From positions 1-38,978 of the forward strand of contig SFQY01000029.1 in the NCBI GenBank assembly GCA_004562395.1: a DNA stretch of 38,978 nt, given 5' to 3'. Made by a program: the position numbers and the translations under genes. Below the pieces are notes generated by a model that was not told the origin of the DNA, ran no database searches, and was given only the letters and a program-made list of their open reading frames with translations. The stretch comes from a bacterium (GTDB lineage: Bacteria; Bacillota; Clostridia; Oscillospirales; Oscillospiraceae). This document shows positions 7,926 through 15,537 of this stretch, piece after piece. The stretch's first letter is position 1; every line of letters begins with the position of its first letter.

Positions 7926-9252
7926 GCTTCCACTCCCGGTCGGCGAAGGTCTGGTACTGACCGATCCACTGCAGCTTGACGGAGCCGGTCTCGCCGTGGC
8001 GGTTCTTGGCCACGATGCACTCGGCCACGCCCTTGTCCTCCGTATTTTCGTTGTAATATTCGTCCCGGTACAGGAACATCACGGAGTCCGCGTCCTGCTC
8101 GATTGCGCCGGATTCCCGAAGGTCGGAAAGAATGGGCCGCTTGTCGGTGCGGCTCTCCACCGCACGGGACAGCTGGCTCAGGCAGATGACAGGGACATTC
8201 AGCTCCTTGGCCATAATTTTCAGGCTTCTGGAGATCTCGCCCACCACCACCACGCGGTTTTCGTTGTTCTTGCCGTAGCCGGAGCCCTGCATCAGCTGCA
8301 GGTAGTCGATGATCACCAGACCCAGGTTGTCCAGACGGCGGCACTTGGCGTTGATGTCCGCCACGGTCACCGAGGGGTTGTCGTCAATGCGGATGTCGGT
8401 CTGGCTCAGGGCGGCGGAGGCCATGCACAGCTTGGTCCACTCCTCCTCGCTGAGCTTGCCGGTGGCCAGCTTCTGAAGCTCAATAAAGCTTTCATTGGCC
8501 AGAAGGCGCATGGCCAGCTGCTCCCGGGACATTTCCAGGTTGAAAATGGCCACGGTCTTTTTATACTTTTTCGCCACGTTAATTCCGATGTTCAGAGCAA
8601 AGGCGGATTTGCCCATGGCGGGACGGGCGGCAATGAGCAGCAGGTCCGATTTGTTCAGGCCGTTGATCCGGGTGTCCAGGTCCCGCAGGCCCGTGGACAG
8701 GCCGGGGATCATGGAATCCGACTGAGCCAGCTCCGTCAGACGGTCGAAAACCCGGTGAAGGGTGGTGCCGATATGTTCCAGGCTGTCACCCCGCTCGCCT
8801 TTGCGCAGGGCGTAGATCTTCTTTTCGGCGGACTCCAGCATTTCGGCGGGAGTGCCCACTTCCTCAGATACCATTTCCTGGATCTCCGTGGCCGCCTGGT
8901 TCAGGCCCCGGAGCATGGATTTTTCCCGCACAATGTTGGCGTAGCGCACCACATTGGCAGCGGTGGGCGTGATCTCCATCAGCTGGAGAATGTAGTCCCG
9001 GGAATTGTCGTGATAGTACCCCAGTTCCTTCAGCTTGTCCAGTACCGTCACCGGGTCGATGGTCTGGGAGAAGTTGAACATGGTATAGATGGTTTCATAG
9101 ATCTCCCGGTTCTGTTGGAGATAGAAATCCTCAGGCTTCAGGATTCCCACCACATCGGTGATGCAGCGGCTGTCGATCAAAATGGAGCCCAGGACTGCCT
9201 GCTCCGCCTCCAGTGACTGGGGCGGCTGCCGGGAAAGCAGTTCTTCATCCAT
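7915..9252 (-). CDS. dnaB: Replicative DNA helicase
   Basis: The hexameric 5'-3' helicase that unwinds DNA at the replication fork (called DnaC in Bacillus). The 445-residue protein has the N-terminal DnaB domain (PPQSLEAEQAVLGSIL near the start), a linker, and the RecA-like C-terminal domain with Walker A ARPAMGKS (209-216), Walker B LGLVIIDYLQLM and the LSQLSRAVE segment. No intein is present. An AAAGGAG site precedes the ATG. Its upstream neighbour is rplI, and gdpP-rplI-dnaB is a conserved Firmicutes order, but here a mobile repeat has been placed in the rplI-dnaB gap. Confidence 0.97.
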   Translation of the reverse strand: MDEELLSRQPPQSLEAEQAVLGSILIDSRCITDVVGILKPEDFYLQQNREIYETIYTMFNFSQTIDPVTVLDKLKELGYYHDNSRDYILQLMEITPTAANVVRYANIVREKSMLRGLNQAATEIQEMVSEEVGTPAEMLESAEKKIYALRKGERGDSLEHIGTTLHRVFDRLTELAQSDSMIPGLSTGLRDLDTRINGLNKSDLLLIAARPAMGKSAFALNIGINVAKKYKKTVAIFNLEMSREQLAMRLLANESFIELQKLATGKLSEEEWTKLCMASAALSQTDIRIDDNPSVTVADINAKCRRLDNLGLVIIDYLQLMQGSGYGKNNENRVVVVGEISRSLKIMAKELNVPVICLSQLSRAVESRTDKRPILSDLRESGAIEQDADSVMFLYRDEYYNENTEDKGVAECIVAKNRHGETGSVKLQWIGQYQTFADREWKHAE

Positions 9253-9321
9253 GCTGTCTTCTCCTTTCTCTCGTAATCAGGGAAACGCTCCGCAGGCCAG
9301 GTCAGCGCCTCTTGCATGCGA

Positions 9322-9506
9322 TAAAGGATCGTTTATGTTTGCACTCACTGTAGGGCGGGGGCTTGCCCCCGCCGACGCACCTATGGTTATACATATTTGC
9401 GTTTGACGCAACAGATTGCGTATCTCACCTGCTCGGCGGGGGCAAGCCCCCGCCCTACGATGGGTGCAATATGAATCGGTGCATCGGTGCGCTAAACGAC
9501 CATTTA
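9322..9506. repeat. REP-pair mobile repeat, family A copy 1
   Basis: A 185-bp non-coding element filling most of the 300-base rplI-dnaB gap. Ends are TAAAGGATCGTTTA (322-335 of this kb) and TAAACGACCATTTA (493-506), imperfect inverted repeats. Inside are two inverted REP-like units: GTAG followed by GGCGGGGG-CTTG-CCCCCGCC (9350-9373), and the mirror image ending CTAC (9435-9458). About 60 bases lie between them. Copies at 18837 and 24449 match nearly base for base. Left and right ends are flanked by TA. It should be transcribed in the rplI-dnaB message as strong hairpins. Confidence 0.85.
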
Positions 9507-9552
9507 AATTATTTTACCGGCTGCATCCACTGCAGGGGATGTCATGCCGGAA

Positions 9553-9999
9553 TTACGCCTCCACGATCTTTACGGTCAGGGGGGCGGAGATCTCATAGCC
9601 CAGCTTGCAGGTGACGGTATAAGTACCCACATTCTTGATGGGCTCGGCGATGACGATCTTTCTCTTGTCCAGCTTGATGCCGGCCTGCTTTTCCAGGGCA
9701 TCGGCAATTTCCTGGTTGGTGATGGAGCCGAACAGCCTTCCGGCGCCGCCGCCCTTGCCGGTGACGGTGACGGTCATCTCCCGAAGCTGCTTGGAAACGG
9801 CCATGGCCTCGGCCTTCTCCCGGGCGATGCGCTCCTGGGTGGCCTTGTCGTTCATGCGCATGGTGTTGATGGCGTCGGGAGTGGCCTCGATGGCCAGCTT
9901 CCGGGGCAGCATGAAGTTCCGGGCGTAGCCGTCGGAAACCTCCAGCATCTGGCCCTTCTTGCCCTTGCCCTTGACGTCCTGCAGTAAGATTACTTTCAT
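9553..9999 (-). CDS. rplI: Large ribosomal subunit protein bL9
   Basis: L9 binds domain V of 23S rRNA near the L1 stalk. The 148-residue protein has the N-terminal signature MKVILLQDVKGKGKKGQMLE, then VSDGYARNFMLPRKLA, a long connecting helix (about 42-75) and a C-terminal domain beginning near GGAGRLFGSIT. An AAGGAG site precedes the ATG. It follows gdpP on the same strand. Confidence 0.97.
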   Translation of the reverse strand: MKVILLQDVKGKGKKGQMLEVSDGYARNFMLPRKLAIEATPDAINTMRMNDKATQERIAREKAEAMAVSKQLREMTVTVTGKGGGAGRLFGSITNQEIADALEKQAGIKLDKRKIVIAEPIKNVGTYTVTCKLGYEISAPLTVKIVEA

Positions 10000-10021
10000 C
10001 GTAATTGTCTCCTTAAAATAT

Positions 10022-10101
10022 AGATATAAGATATGAGATACGGGATATAAGATATTGCTGAGGCAGGATGCTTCCTATCCCGTGTCTCGTATCTTATATC
10101 T
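10022..10101. repeat. 80-base inverted repeat between gdpP and rplI
   Basis: Two 24-base arms (10022-10045 and 10078-10101) pair with only two mismatches around a 32-base centre. The arms are A/T-rich and built from GATATAAGATAT-like units, unlike the GC-rich surroundings. In the gdpP-rplI message this would form a long hairpin. It has no T-run, so it may be a mobile palindrome or an RNA-processing site rather than a terminator. Confidence 0.6.
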
Positions 10102-10112
10102 CCAAAAGGGAT

Positions 10113-12089
10113 TTACTCCTCGTAGAACTTATCGATGGACGCGACCAGCTTGTCCAGAGCGTCCTTGACATTGATATTCTTCATCTGAGCCCCCGCGGTG
10201 GCCGTGTTGCCGCCGCCGCCCAGAGGCTCCAGGATCATCTGCACATTGGCGCTGCCGATGGACCGGGCGGAAATGATCACCTGGTCACCATCGGGGTACA
10301 GCACAAAGGAAGCGGTGATGCCGGAAATATTCAGCAGCTCGTCCGCGGCCTGAGCCGCCAGCACCCGGCTGGTGGGGGTATTCAGGGCGGCAATGGCGAT
10401 CTCCTGCCGGTAAAGCCGGGAGGACTTGATGATCTGGTATTTTGCCATGGTGTCCTGGAAATCGTTCTGCAGCAAACGCTTGACCTCCGTGGGGTCCGCG
10501 CCCATGCGCCGCAGGGCGGCAGCGGCCTCAAAGGTCCGCTCGCCGGTACGGACGTTAAAGAACTTGGTATCCAGACAGATACCCGCCAGCAGGCACTTGG
10601 CCTCAATGGGAAGCACATCCTTCTTTTCCACAGCGTAGAGCAGGATCTCCGTCACCAGCTCCGAAGCGGAGGAGGCGTAGGTCTCATGGAGATTGACCAC
10701 CACAGGACTGATATAATCCGCCGCCCGCCGGTGGTGATCCACCACGCAGACCTTGGAAATGGCCTCCAGCAGAGGCTTGCACTCCACCTGGTCCGGGCGG
10801 TTGGTATCCACCACCACCAGAATGCTGCGGTTGTCCGCCATCAGCAGCGCGTCCTGTCCGGACAGGAACACATCCTTATACTGAGGCTCCGCCCGGATCT
10901 CGTCAATGAGTCTCTGGGCGGAATTCTGCTCCAGATCGATGACAATATTGGCCTTTTTCCCCTTCTTCCGGCACAGGCAGCACACACCCACCGCCGCGCC
11001 CAGGGAATCCAGGTCCGCGTTTTTGTGGCCCATGATGAACACATGGCCGCTCTGGCCGATCAGCTCCATCATGGAGTTTGCCGTGACCCGGGACCGGACC
11101 TTGCTGGTATAGTCCGCCTCGGTACTGCGGCCGCCGTAGAAGGTGAAGTTGAAGCGGTCCTTGATCACCGCCTGGTCTCCGCCACGGCTCAGGGCCATTT
11201 CAATCCCCAGGGCAGCGAAATTGTAGCTTTCCTCAAAGGTCGCGCCGTCCACGCCCAGGCCGATGGAAATCGATGCCGGCAGTCCCGTAGGACTGGTGAT
11301 CTCGTGGATATCTCCCAGCAGGGAGAACTTGTTGTCGGTGGCCCGCTTCAGGTCCCGCTTTTCGAAAATAAACAGGTAGCGGTTGCGTTCCAGCTTGCGG
11401 AGCAGCCCGTGATAGCCGTCGGTCCACTGGGTAATGGTATCGCCCAGCTTGGCGTTCAGAGTGGAGATGGCGTTTTCCGTCAGGTTTTTGGTCAGCTCCT
11501 CGTAATTGTCAATGAGGATGATGGAGACCACCGGGCGGGAACGGATATACTCATCCCGGACCTGGTACAGCTCCGTCAGATCGCAGAAATACAGCACGCC
11601 CAGCATGGTTCCCCGGTTGTCCTCGGCCCGGATGGCGGTGCCGTAGACCCGGTAACGCCGGGATCCCAGAGTCACGTCCTGGGGACTCTCATTTTTGCCG
11701 GAGGCCAGCCAGTCCGTTGAGAAATCCGGCAGGACCTCGTCCAGATTCTGCTCCATCATGGTGTCGGCATAGCCCGTCAGCTCGCTGAAGCGGCGGTTGG
11801 CCCAGATGATGCCGCCGTCACCCAGCCGGACAAGGACGGCAGGCAGGGGGCTCTCTCCCCGGCTGGTAGCCTCCATGGTGTTGGAGGCGGACTGAATATA
11901 CTGCTGAAGCTGACGGTTGCGCCGGTTGCGGTCCATAATATACAGCATAAACACCAGCAGCGTCACCGAAGTCTCAGCGGCCGCCAGCCAGTAATGCTCC
12001 TCCAGCAGCGTCACCGCGCAGAACAGCGCCATGACGGCGAAGTACATTCCCATTCCCGGCCGAAGCAGTCTTCCCAGTTTCCTTTTCAC
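10113..12089 (-). CDS. gdpP: GdpP-type cyclic-di-AMP phosphodiesterase
   Basis: Membrane enzyme hydrolysing c-di-AMP, controlling osmolyte and cell-wall homeostasis. I take the GTG at 12089 as start: GGAAGGAGG stands 10 bases before it, whereas an upstream ATG at 12134 has no site. This gives 658 residues, matching the family. Two membrane segments (about 12-31 and 32-53) precede a PAS domain (about 65-155) and a degenerate GGDEF domain (RGGDQ where GGDEF would be). The DHH/DHHA1 phosphodiesterase follows, with HKNADLD (355-361), VVDTN (426-430), DHH (451-453) and GGGGNTATAG (624-633). The gdpP-rplI-dnaB order supports the call. Confidence 0.93.
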   Translation of the reverse strand: MKRKLGRLLRPGMGMYFAVMALFCAVTLLEEHYWLAAAETSVTLLVFMLYIMDRNRRNRQLQQYIQSASNTMEATSRGESPLPAVLVRLGDGGIIWANRRFSELTGYADTMMEQNLDEVLPDFSTDWLASGKNESPQDVTLGSRRYRVYGTAIRAEDNRGTMLGVLYFCDLTELYQVRDEYIRSRPVVSIILIDNYEELTKNLTENAISTLNAKLGDTITQWTDGYHGLLRKLERNRYLFIFEKRDLKRATDNKFSLLGDIHEITSPTGLPASISIGLGVDGATFEESYNFAALGIEMALSRGGDQAVIKDRFNFTFYGGRSTEADYTSKVRSRVTANSMMELIGQSGHVFIMGHKNADLDSLGAAVGVCCLCRKKGKKANIVIDLEQNSAQRLIDEIRAEPQYKDVFLSGQDALLMADNRSILVVVDTNRPDQVECKPLLEAISKVCVVDHHRRAADYISPVVVNLHETYASSASELVTEILLYAVEKKDVLPIEAKCLLAGICLDTKFFNVRTGERTFEAAAALRRMGADPTEVKRLLQNDFQDTMAKYQIIKSSRLYRQEIAIAALNTPTSRVLAAQAADELLNISGITASFVLYPDGDQVIISARSIGSANVQMILEPLGGGGNTATAGAQMKNINVKDALDKLVASIDKFYEE

Positions 12090-12146
12090 TTGCTTTGCGC
12101 CTCCTTCCGGCAACGCTATGCCGCACGAATCCATAGTATACCCGCT

Positions 12147-12175
12147 ATTATAGCAAATCCAGCCAAATCCTGCAA
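12147..12175 (-). promoter_or_regulatory. gdpP promoter
   Basis: On the minus strand, TTGCAG (12170-12175) and a perfect TATAAT (12147-12152) are 17 bases apart. The predicted start is near 12140, giving a leader of about 50 bases to the GTG start. It would drive the gdpP-rplI-dnaB-tilS-hpt-ftsH run. Confidence 0.7.
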
Positions 12176-12239
12176 CAGGTTTTCCTTTATTTCCGTAAAA
12201 AAGGCTTTAAAAATAATGGTATACTTTTTCCTGTTTTTG

Positions 12240-12448
12240 TGTTATACTAACACGGATGGCGCCGGGGTGGGCTTTTCCCGGGCATTTTTTACAGAACGCG
12301 GCGGCAGGCTGCCGCGGAAAAGAAAGATAATTGCAGGCGTTTTTCCGCAAAAGGCGATTCAGGGCTGTATTGCGCAAAAGCGGTTGCCTGTTTGTTGTGC
12401 GTGAAAACACGCGGACATCATTTACGAACAATTGAAAGGAGTATTTTT
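12240..12448 (+). promoter_or_regulatory. Promoter and structured leader of the RNase J gene
   Basis: An extended -10 (TGT then TATACT, 12243-12248) has no clear -35 box. A second TATACT lies 23 bases upstream. The roughly 190-base leader holds a short stem (CCGGG/CCCGG, 12262-12281) followed by six T residues, resembling a weak attenuator, and a hairpin GCGGCA-GGC-TGCCGC (12301-12315). The AAAGGAG site of the gene ends the leader. RNase J often controls its own message, but nothing here proves that. Confidence 0.4.
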
Positions 12449-14104
12449 TTGGCAGAAAAACTGAAAATTATCCCTCTGGGCGGTCTGGATGAGATCGGAA
12501 AAAACATCACCGTCCTGGAGTACGGCAAAGACATGATCGTGGTAGACTGCGGCGTGGGCTTTCCTGAGGAGGATATGTACGGCGTGGATCTGGTGATCCC
12601 GGACTTCTCCTACCTGGTAGCCAACCAGAAAAAGCTGCGGGGCTTCTTTATCACCCACGGCCATGAGGATCATATCGGCTCCATCCCCTATGCCATGCGG
12701 GATGTCAACTGTCCCATTCACGGTACGGCCATGACCAACGGCCTGATCAAGCTGAAGCTGGAGGAACACCGGCTGGCCGACAAGGTCAAGCTGATCACCC
12801 ACAAGCCCGGCGACGTGGTCAAGGCCGGCTGCTTTACCGTGGAATTCATCCACGTGAACCACTCCATTGCCGACGCGGTGGCCTTCGCCATTCAGACCCC
12901 CGTGGGCACCGTGGTCTTCACCGGAGACTTTAAGATCGATCCCACCGCCAAGGACGGCATGATGGATCTGGCCCGGCTGGGGCAGCTGGGCAACCAGGGC
13001 GTACTGGCCCTGCTGGCCGACTCCACCAATGTGGAGCGAAACGGATATACCCCCAGCGAGAATCTGGTGGCCGAAAGCCTGGACCGCCAGTTCAAAAACT
13101 GTGACCAGCGGATCATCGTCACCACCTTTGCCTCCAACATGCACCGGATCCAGTCCATCCTGAATACCGCCCAGCGCTACGGCCGGAAGGTGGCCGTCAC
13201 CGGACGGAGTATGGAAAACGTGCTGAAGGTCGCCCAGGAGCTTGGCTATCTGAAGGTCAAGCAGGGGACCATTGTGGATCTTGCCGCCATCAAGAGCCTG
13301 CCCAGGAACAAGATCGTCATCGTTTCCACCGGTTCCCAGGGCGAGAACATGTCCGCCCTGTACCGCATGGCCTTCAATACCCACAAGCAGGTGGAGATCA
13401 CCGCGGGCGACCGGATCATCATTTCCGCCTCCGCCATCCCCGGCAATGAGAAGGCCATCTCCAAGATCATCAACGAGCTCTACCGCAAGGGAGCCGACGT
13501 GGTCTATGAAAAGAGCGAGGGCCTGCATGTCTCCGGTCACGCCTGTCAGGAGGAGCTGAAGATCATCCACGGTCTTGTAAAGCCCAGATTCTTCCTGCCG
13601 GTCCACGGCGAGCAGCGGCATCTGCAGATCCACTCCAAGCTGGCCCAGCAGATGGGCATGTCTCCGAAAAATATCTTCATCGGCGAGATCGGCACCGTGT
13701 TCGAACTCACCGGAAAGACCTGCAAGGTCACGGGTACGGTCCCCGCGGGCAGAGTCTTCGTGGACGGCACCGGTGTGGGAGACGTGGGCAGCGTGGTGCT
13801 GCGTGACCGCAAGCACCTGGCCGAGGACGGCATGATCGTGGTCTGCGTGAATCTCAGCGCCGAGGACGGCAGTGTGGTCACCGGCCCCGACATCATCACC
13901 CGGGGCTTCATCTATGTCAAGGAATCCGAGGAGCTGATGGATTCTTTGCAGAATGTGGCCATGGAAGCCATTGACCGGTGCCAGCGCAAGCATATCCGGG
14001 ACTGGTCCTCCATCAAGACCGCCATCAAAAACGACCTGAGCGGCTATCTGTACAAGGCCACCAAGCGCAATCCCATGATCCTGCCGGTCATTTCGGAAGT
14101 GTAA
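12449..14104 (+). CDS. rnj: Ribonuclease J
   Basis: A metallo-beta-lactamase/beta-CASP ribonuclease with 5'-3' exo- and endonuclease activity in mRNA decay and rRNA maturation. I place the start at the TTG at 12449, 7 bases after GAAAGGAG, giving 551 residues (Bacillus RNase J1 is similar). The metal-binding motif HGHEDH is at residues 70-75, with GDFKID and the beta-CASP region VTGRSMENV further on. The PVHGEQRHL motif and a C-terminal domain follow. An in-frame ATG 57 bases upstream is not preceded by a usable site. The gene is monocistronic, ended by its own terminator. Confidence 0.95.
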   Translation: MAEKLKIIPLGGLDEIGKNITVLEYGKDMIVVDCGVGFPEEDMYGVDLVIPDFSYLVANQKKLRGFFITHGHEDHIGSIPYAMRDVNCPIHGTAMTNGLIKLKLEEHRLADKVKLITHKPGDVVKAGCFTVEFIHVNHSIADAVAFAIQTPVGTVVFTGDFKIDPTAKDGMMDLARLGQLGNQGVLALLADSTNVERNGYTPSENLVAESLDRQFKNCDQRIIVTTFASNMHRIQSILNTAQRYGRKVAVTGRSMENVLKVAQELGYLKVKQGTIVDLAAIKSLPRNKIVIVSTGSQGENMSALYRMAFNTHKQVEITAGDRIIISASAIPGNEKAISKIINELYRKGADVVYEKSEGLHVSGHACQEELKIIHGLVKPRFFLPVHGEQRHLQIHSKLAQQMGMSPKNIFIGEIGTVFELTGKTCKVTGTVPAGRVFVDGTGVGDVGSVVLRDRKHLAEDGMIVVCVNLSAEDGSVVTGPDIITRGFIYVKESEELMDSLQNVAMEAIDRCQRKHIRDWSSIKTAIKNDLSGYLYKATKRNPMILPVISEV

Positions 14105-14108
14105 GCAC

Positions 14109-14140
14109 AAAGCCGCCCTTTCCCCGGGGCGGCTTTCTTT
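14109..14140 (+). terminator. RNase J terminator
   Basis: A 10-bp stem AAAGCCGCCC / GGGCGGCTTT (14109-14118 and 14127-14136) with an 8-base loop, followed by CTTT, starting 5 bases after the stop codon. Confidence 0.85.
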
Positions 14141-14213
14141 ACGGATGAAATTTTCTGTGCGAAAGCAAGGGGAAACGGACCCCTTTTCCACAATCGTTTT
14201 GAGGCGTTCGCGG

Positions 14214-14416
14214 AAATGATCGTTTAGCGGCCCAACGGCCCCCTCTGATGAGGGGGCTGTCAGCGAAGCTGACTGGGGGAGAGAAAGCCTGAAAGCTTTC
14301 GCATTCTTGGCAAATACGGGAAAAGACGGAACGTTTTCTCTCCCTCAGCGACAGCTCCCTCATCAGAGGGAGCCTTGTGGGTGCGCAGCAACCATCGGAG
14401 CGCTAAACGATCATTT
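14214..14416. repeat. Double-palindrome mobile repeat, family B copy 1
   Basis: A 203-bp element bounded by a perfect 16-bp inverted repeat, AAATGATCGTTTAGCG and its complement. Inside are two mirror-image modules, each with a CCCTCTGATGAGGG-like stem and a CAGCGAAGCTG-like stem followed by GGGGGAGAGAAA. The centre is unique. The element stops 42 bases before the dihydrouridine synthase start, so it may be in that gene's leader. Related copies are at 26018 and 28621. Unlike most other copies, TA does not flank it. Confidence 0.85.
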
Positions 14417-14458
14417 TTCATTCTGCATTTCGTGTTTTCTGAAAGTTGGGGTATTCCT

Positions 14459-15388
14459 ATGCATTACTATTTTGCTCCCATGGAGGGGCTGACGGACAGC
14501 GTGTTCCGGCGGTTGCACCATCAGTATTTCCCCGGCGTGGACCGGTATTATATGCCCTTCCTCTCCCCCACCGTACACCGGAGCCTGAGCCATAAAGAGG
14601 AACGGGAGCTGCCGCCGGCGGACAGCGTGAATTTCGCCGCAGTCCCCCAGATTCTGACCAAAAACGCCGAAGATTTTCTCTGGGCGGCGCAGGTCTGCCG
14701 GGACCGGGGCTATGACGAGATCAATCTGAACACCGGCTGCCCCTCCGGCACCGTGGTGGCAAAGGGCAAGGGCAGCGGTATGCTCCGGGATGCAGAGGCA
14801 TTGGACGCCTTTCTGGATGCGGTTTTTCAGAAGACGCCCCTGCCCGTCTCCGTCAAGACCCGGCTGGGACTGGAAAGCCCGGAGGAATTTCCGGCCATTC
14901 TGGAAGTTTTCAACCGCTACCCCATCCGGGAGCTGACCGTGCATCCCAGGGTCCGCAGGCAGTTCTATGACGGAGAGGTGGATGGGGAGATGTTCGCCTA
15001 TGCCATGAAGCACAGCAAAATCCCTCTGTGCTATAACGGCAATCTTTTTACTCTGTCCCAAATCAATGCGCTCCAGGCTCAGTATCCCCAGCTTCCCGCC
15101 GTCATGCTTGGCCGGGGTCTGATCGCGGACCCCGGAATGCTCTCCGGCGGCACGGACATCGCATTGCTGGAGCGCTTCATGAACGAGCTTCTGGAAATCT
15201 ACGAAGCGGACTTCGGCGGCAGCCGCAACGCCATGTTCCGATTGAAGGAACACTGGAGCTACCTGCACACCCGCTTCGCGGGCAGCGACAGGCTGTGGAA
15301 GCGGCTTCGGAAAACCACGGATGTTTCCGAATTTCGCAGCATCACCCGGGAGATCTTCCACACGCTGCCTCTGCAGCCCGTTCCATAA
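14459..15388 (+). CDS. tRNA-dihydrouridine synthase family protein
   Basis: An FMN-dependent enzyme reducing specific uridines in tRNA to dihydrouridine. The start MHYYFAPMEGLTDSVFRR is the standard Dus beginning; sequence upstream of this ATG is repeat-derived. The protein has 309 residues. The active-site segment INLNTGCPSG has Cys94 as the likely proton donor, followed by KGKGSGMLRD. SVKTRLG and LTVHPRVRRQFYDG follow, then the FMN phosphate loop VMLGRGLIADPGML. The C-terminal helical domain (about 225-309) binds tRNA. The ribosome-binding site is weak, and the upstream mobile repeat may have altered the leader. Which uridine is modified cannot be assigned. Confidence 0.92.
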   Translation: MHYYFAPMEGLTDSVFRRLHHQYFPGVDRYYMPFLSPTVHRSLSHKEERELPPADSVNFAAVPQILTKNAEDFLWAAQVCRDRGYDEINLNTGCPSGTVVAKGKGSGMLRDAEALDAFLDAVFQKTPLPVSVKTRLGLESPEEFPAILEVFNRYPIRELTVHPRVRRQFYDGEVDGEMFAYAMKHSKIPLCYNGNLFTLSQINALQAQYPQLPAVMLGRGLIADPGMLSGGTDIALLERFMNELLEIYEADFGGSRNAMFRLKEHWSYLHTRFAGSDRLWKRLRKTTDVSEFRSITREIFHTLPLQPVP

Positions 15389-15390
15389 TA

Positions 15391-15422
15391 CGAAACGCTG
15401 TCACCGGGGTGACAGCGTTTCG
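15391..15422. terminator. Terminator between convergent genes
   Basis: A perfect 15-bp stem, CGAAACGCTGTCACC with its complement (15391-15405, 15408-15422), immediately after the Dus stop and before the end of the convergent foldase gene. The T-tract is poor on either side (TGTTATT on plus), but the long stem and position between convergent genes suggest termination, possibly in both directions. Confidence 0.65.
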
Positions 15423-15537
15423 TGTTATTCGGGAAAAGCGCAGGAGGGATGCTTCGGGGAAGCGCATATCTTCCCCCTCAAGGAGCGGCCCATCGCCGAG
15501 GGTGCATTCCGCCCCACAGCATGACGCCGCGCAGGGA

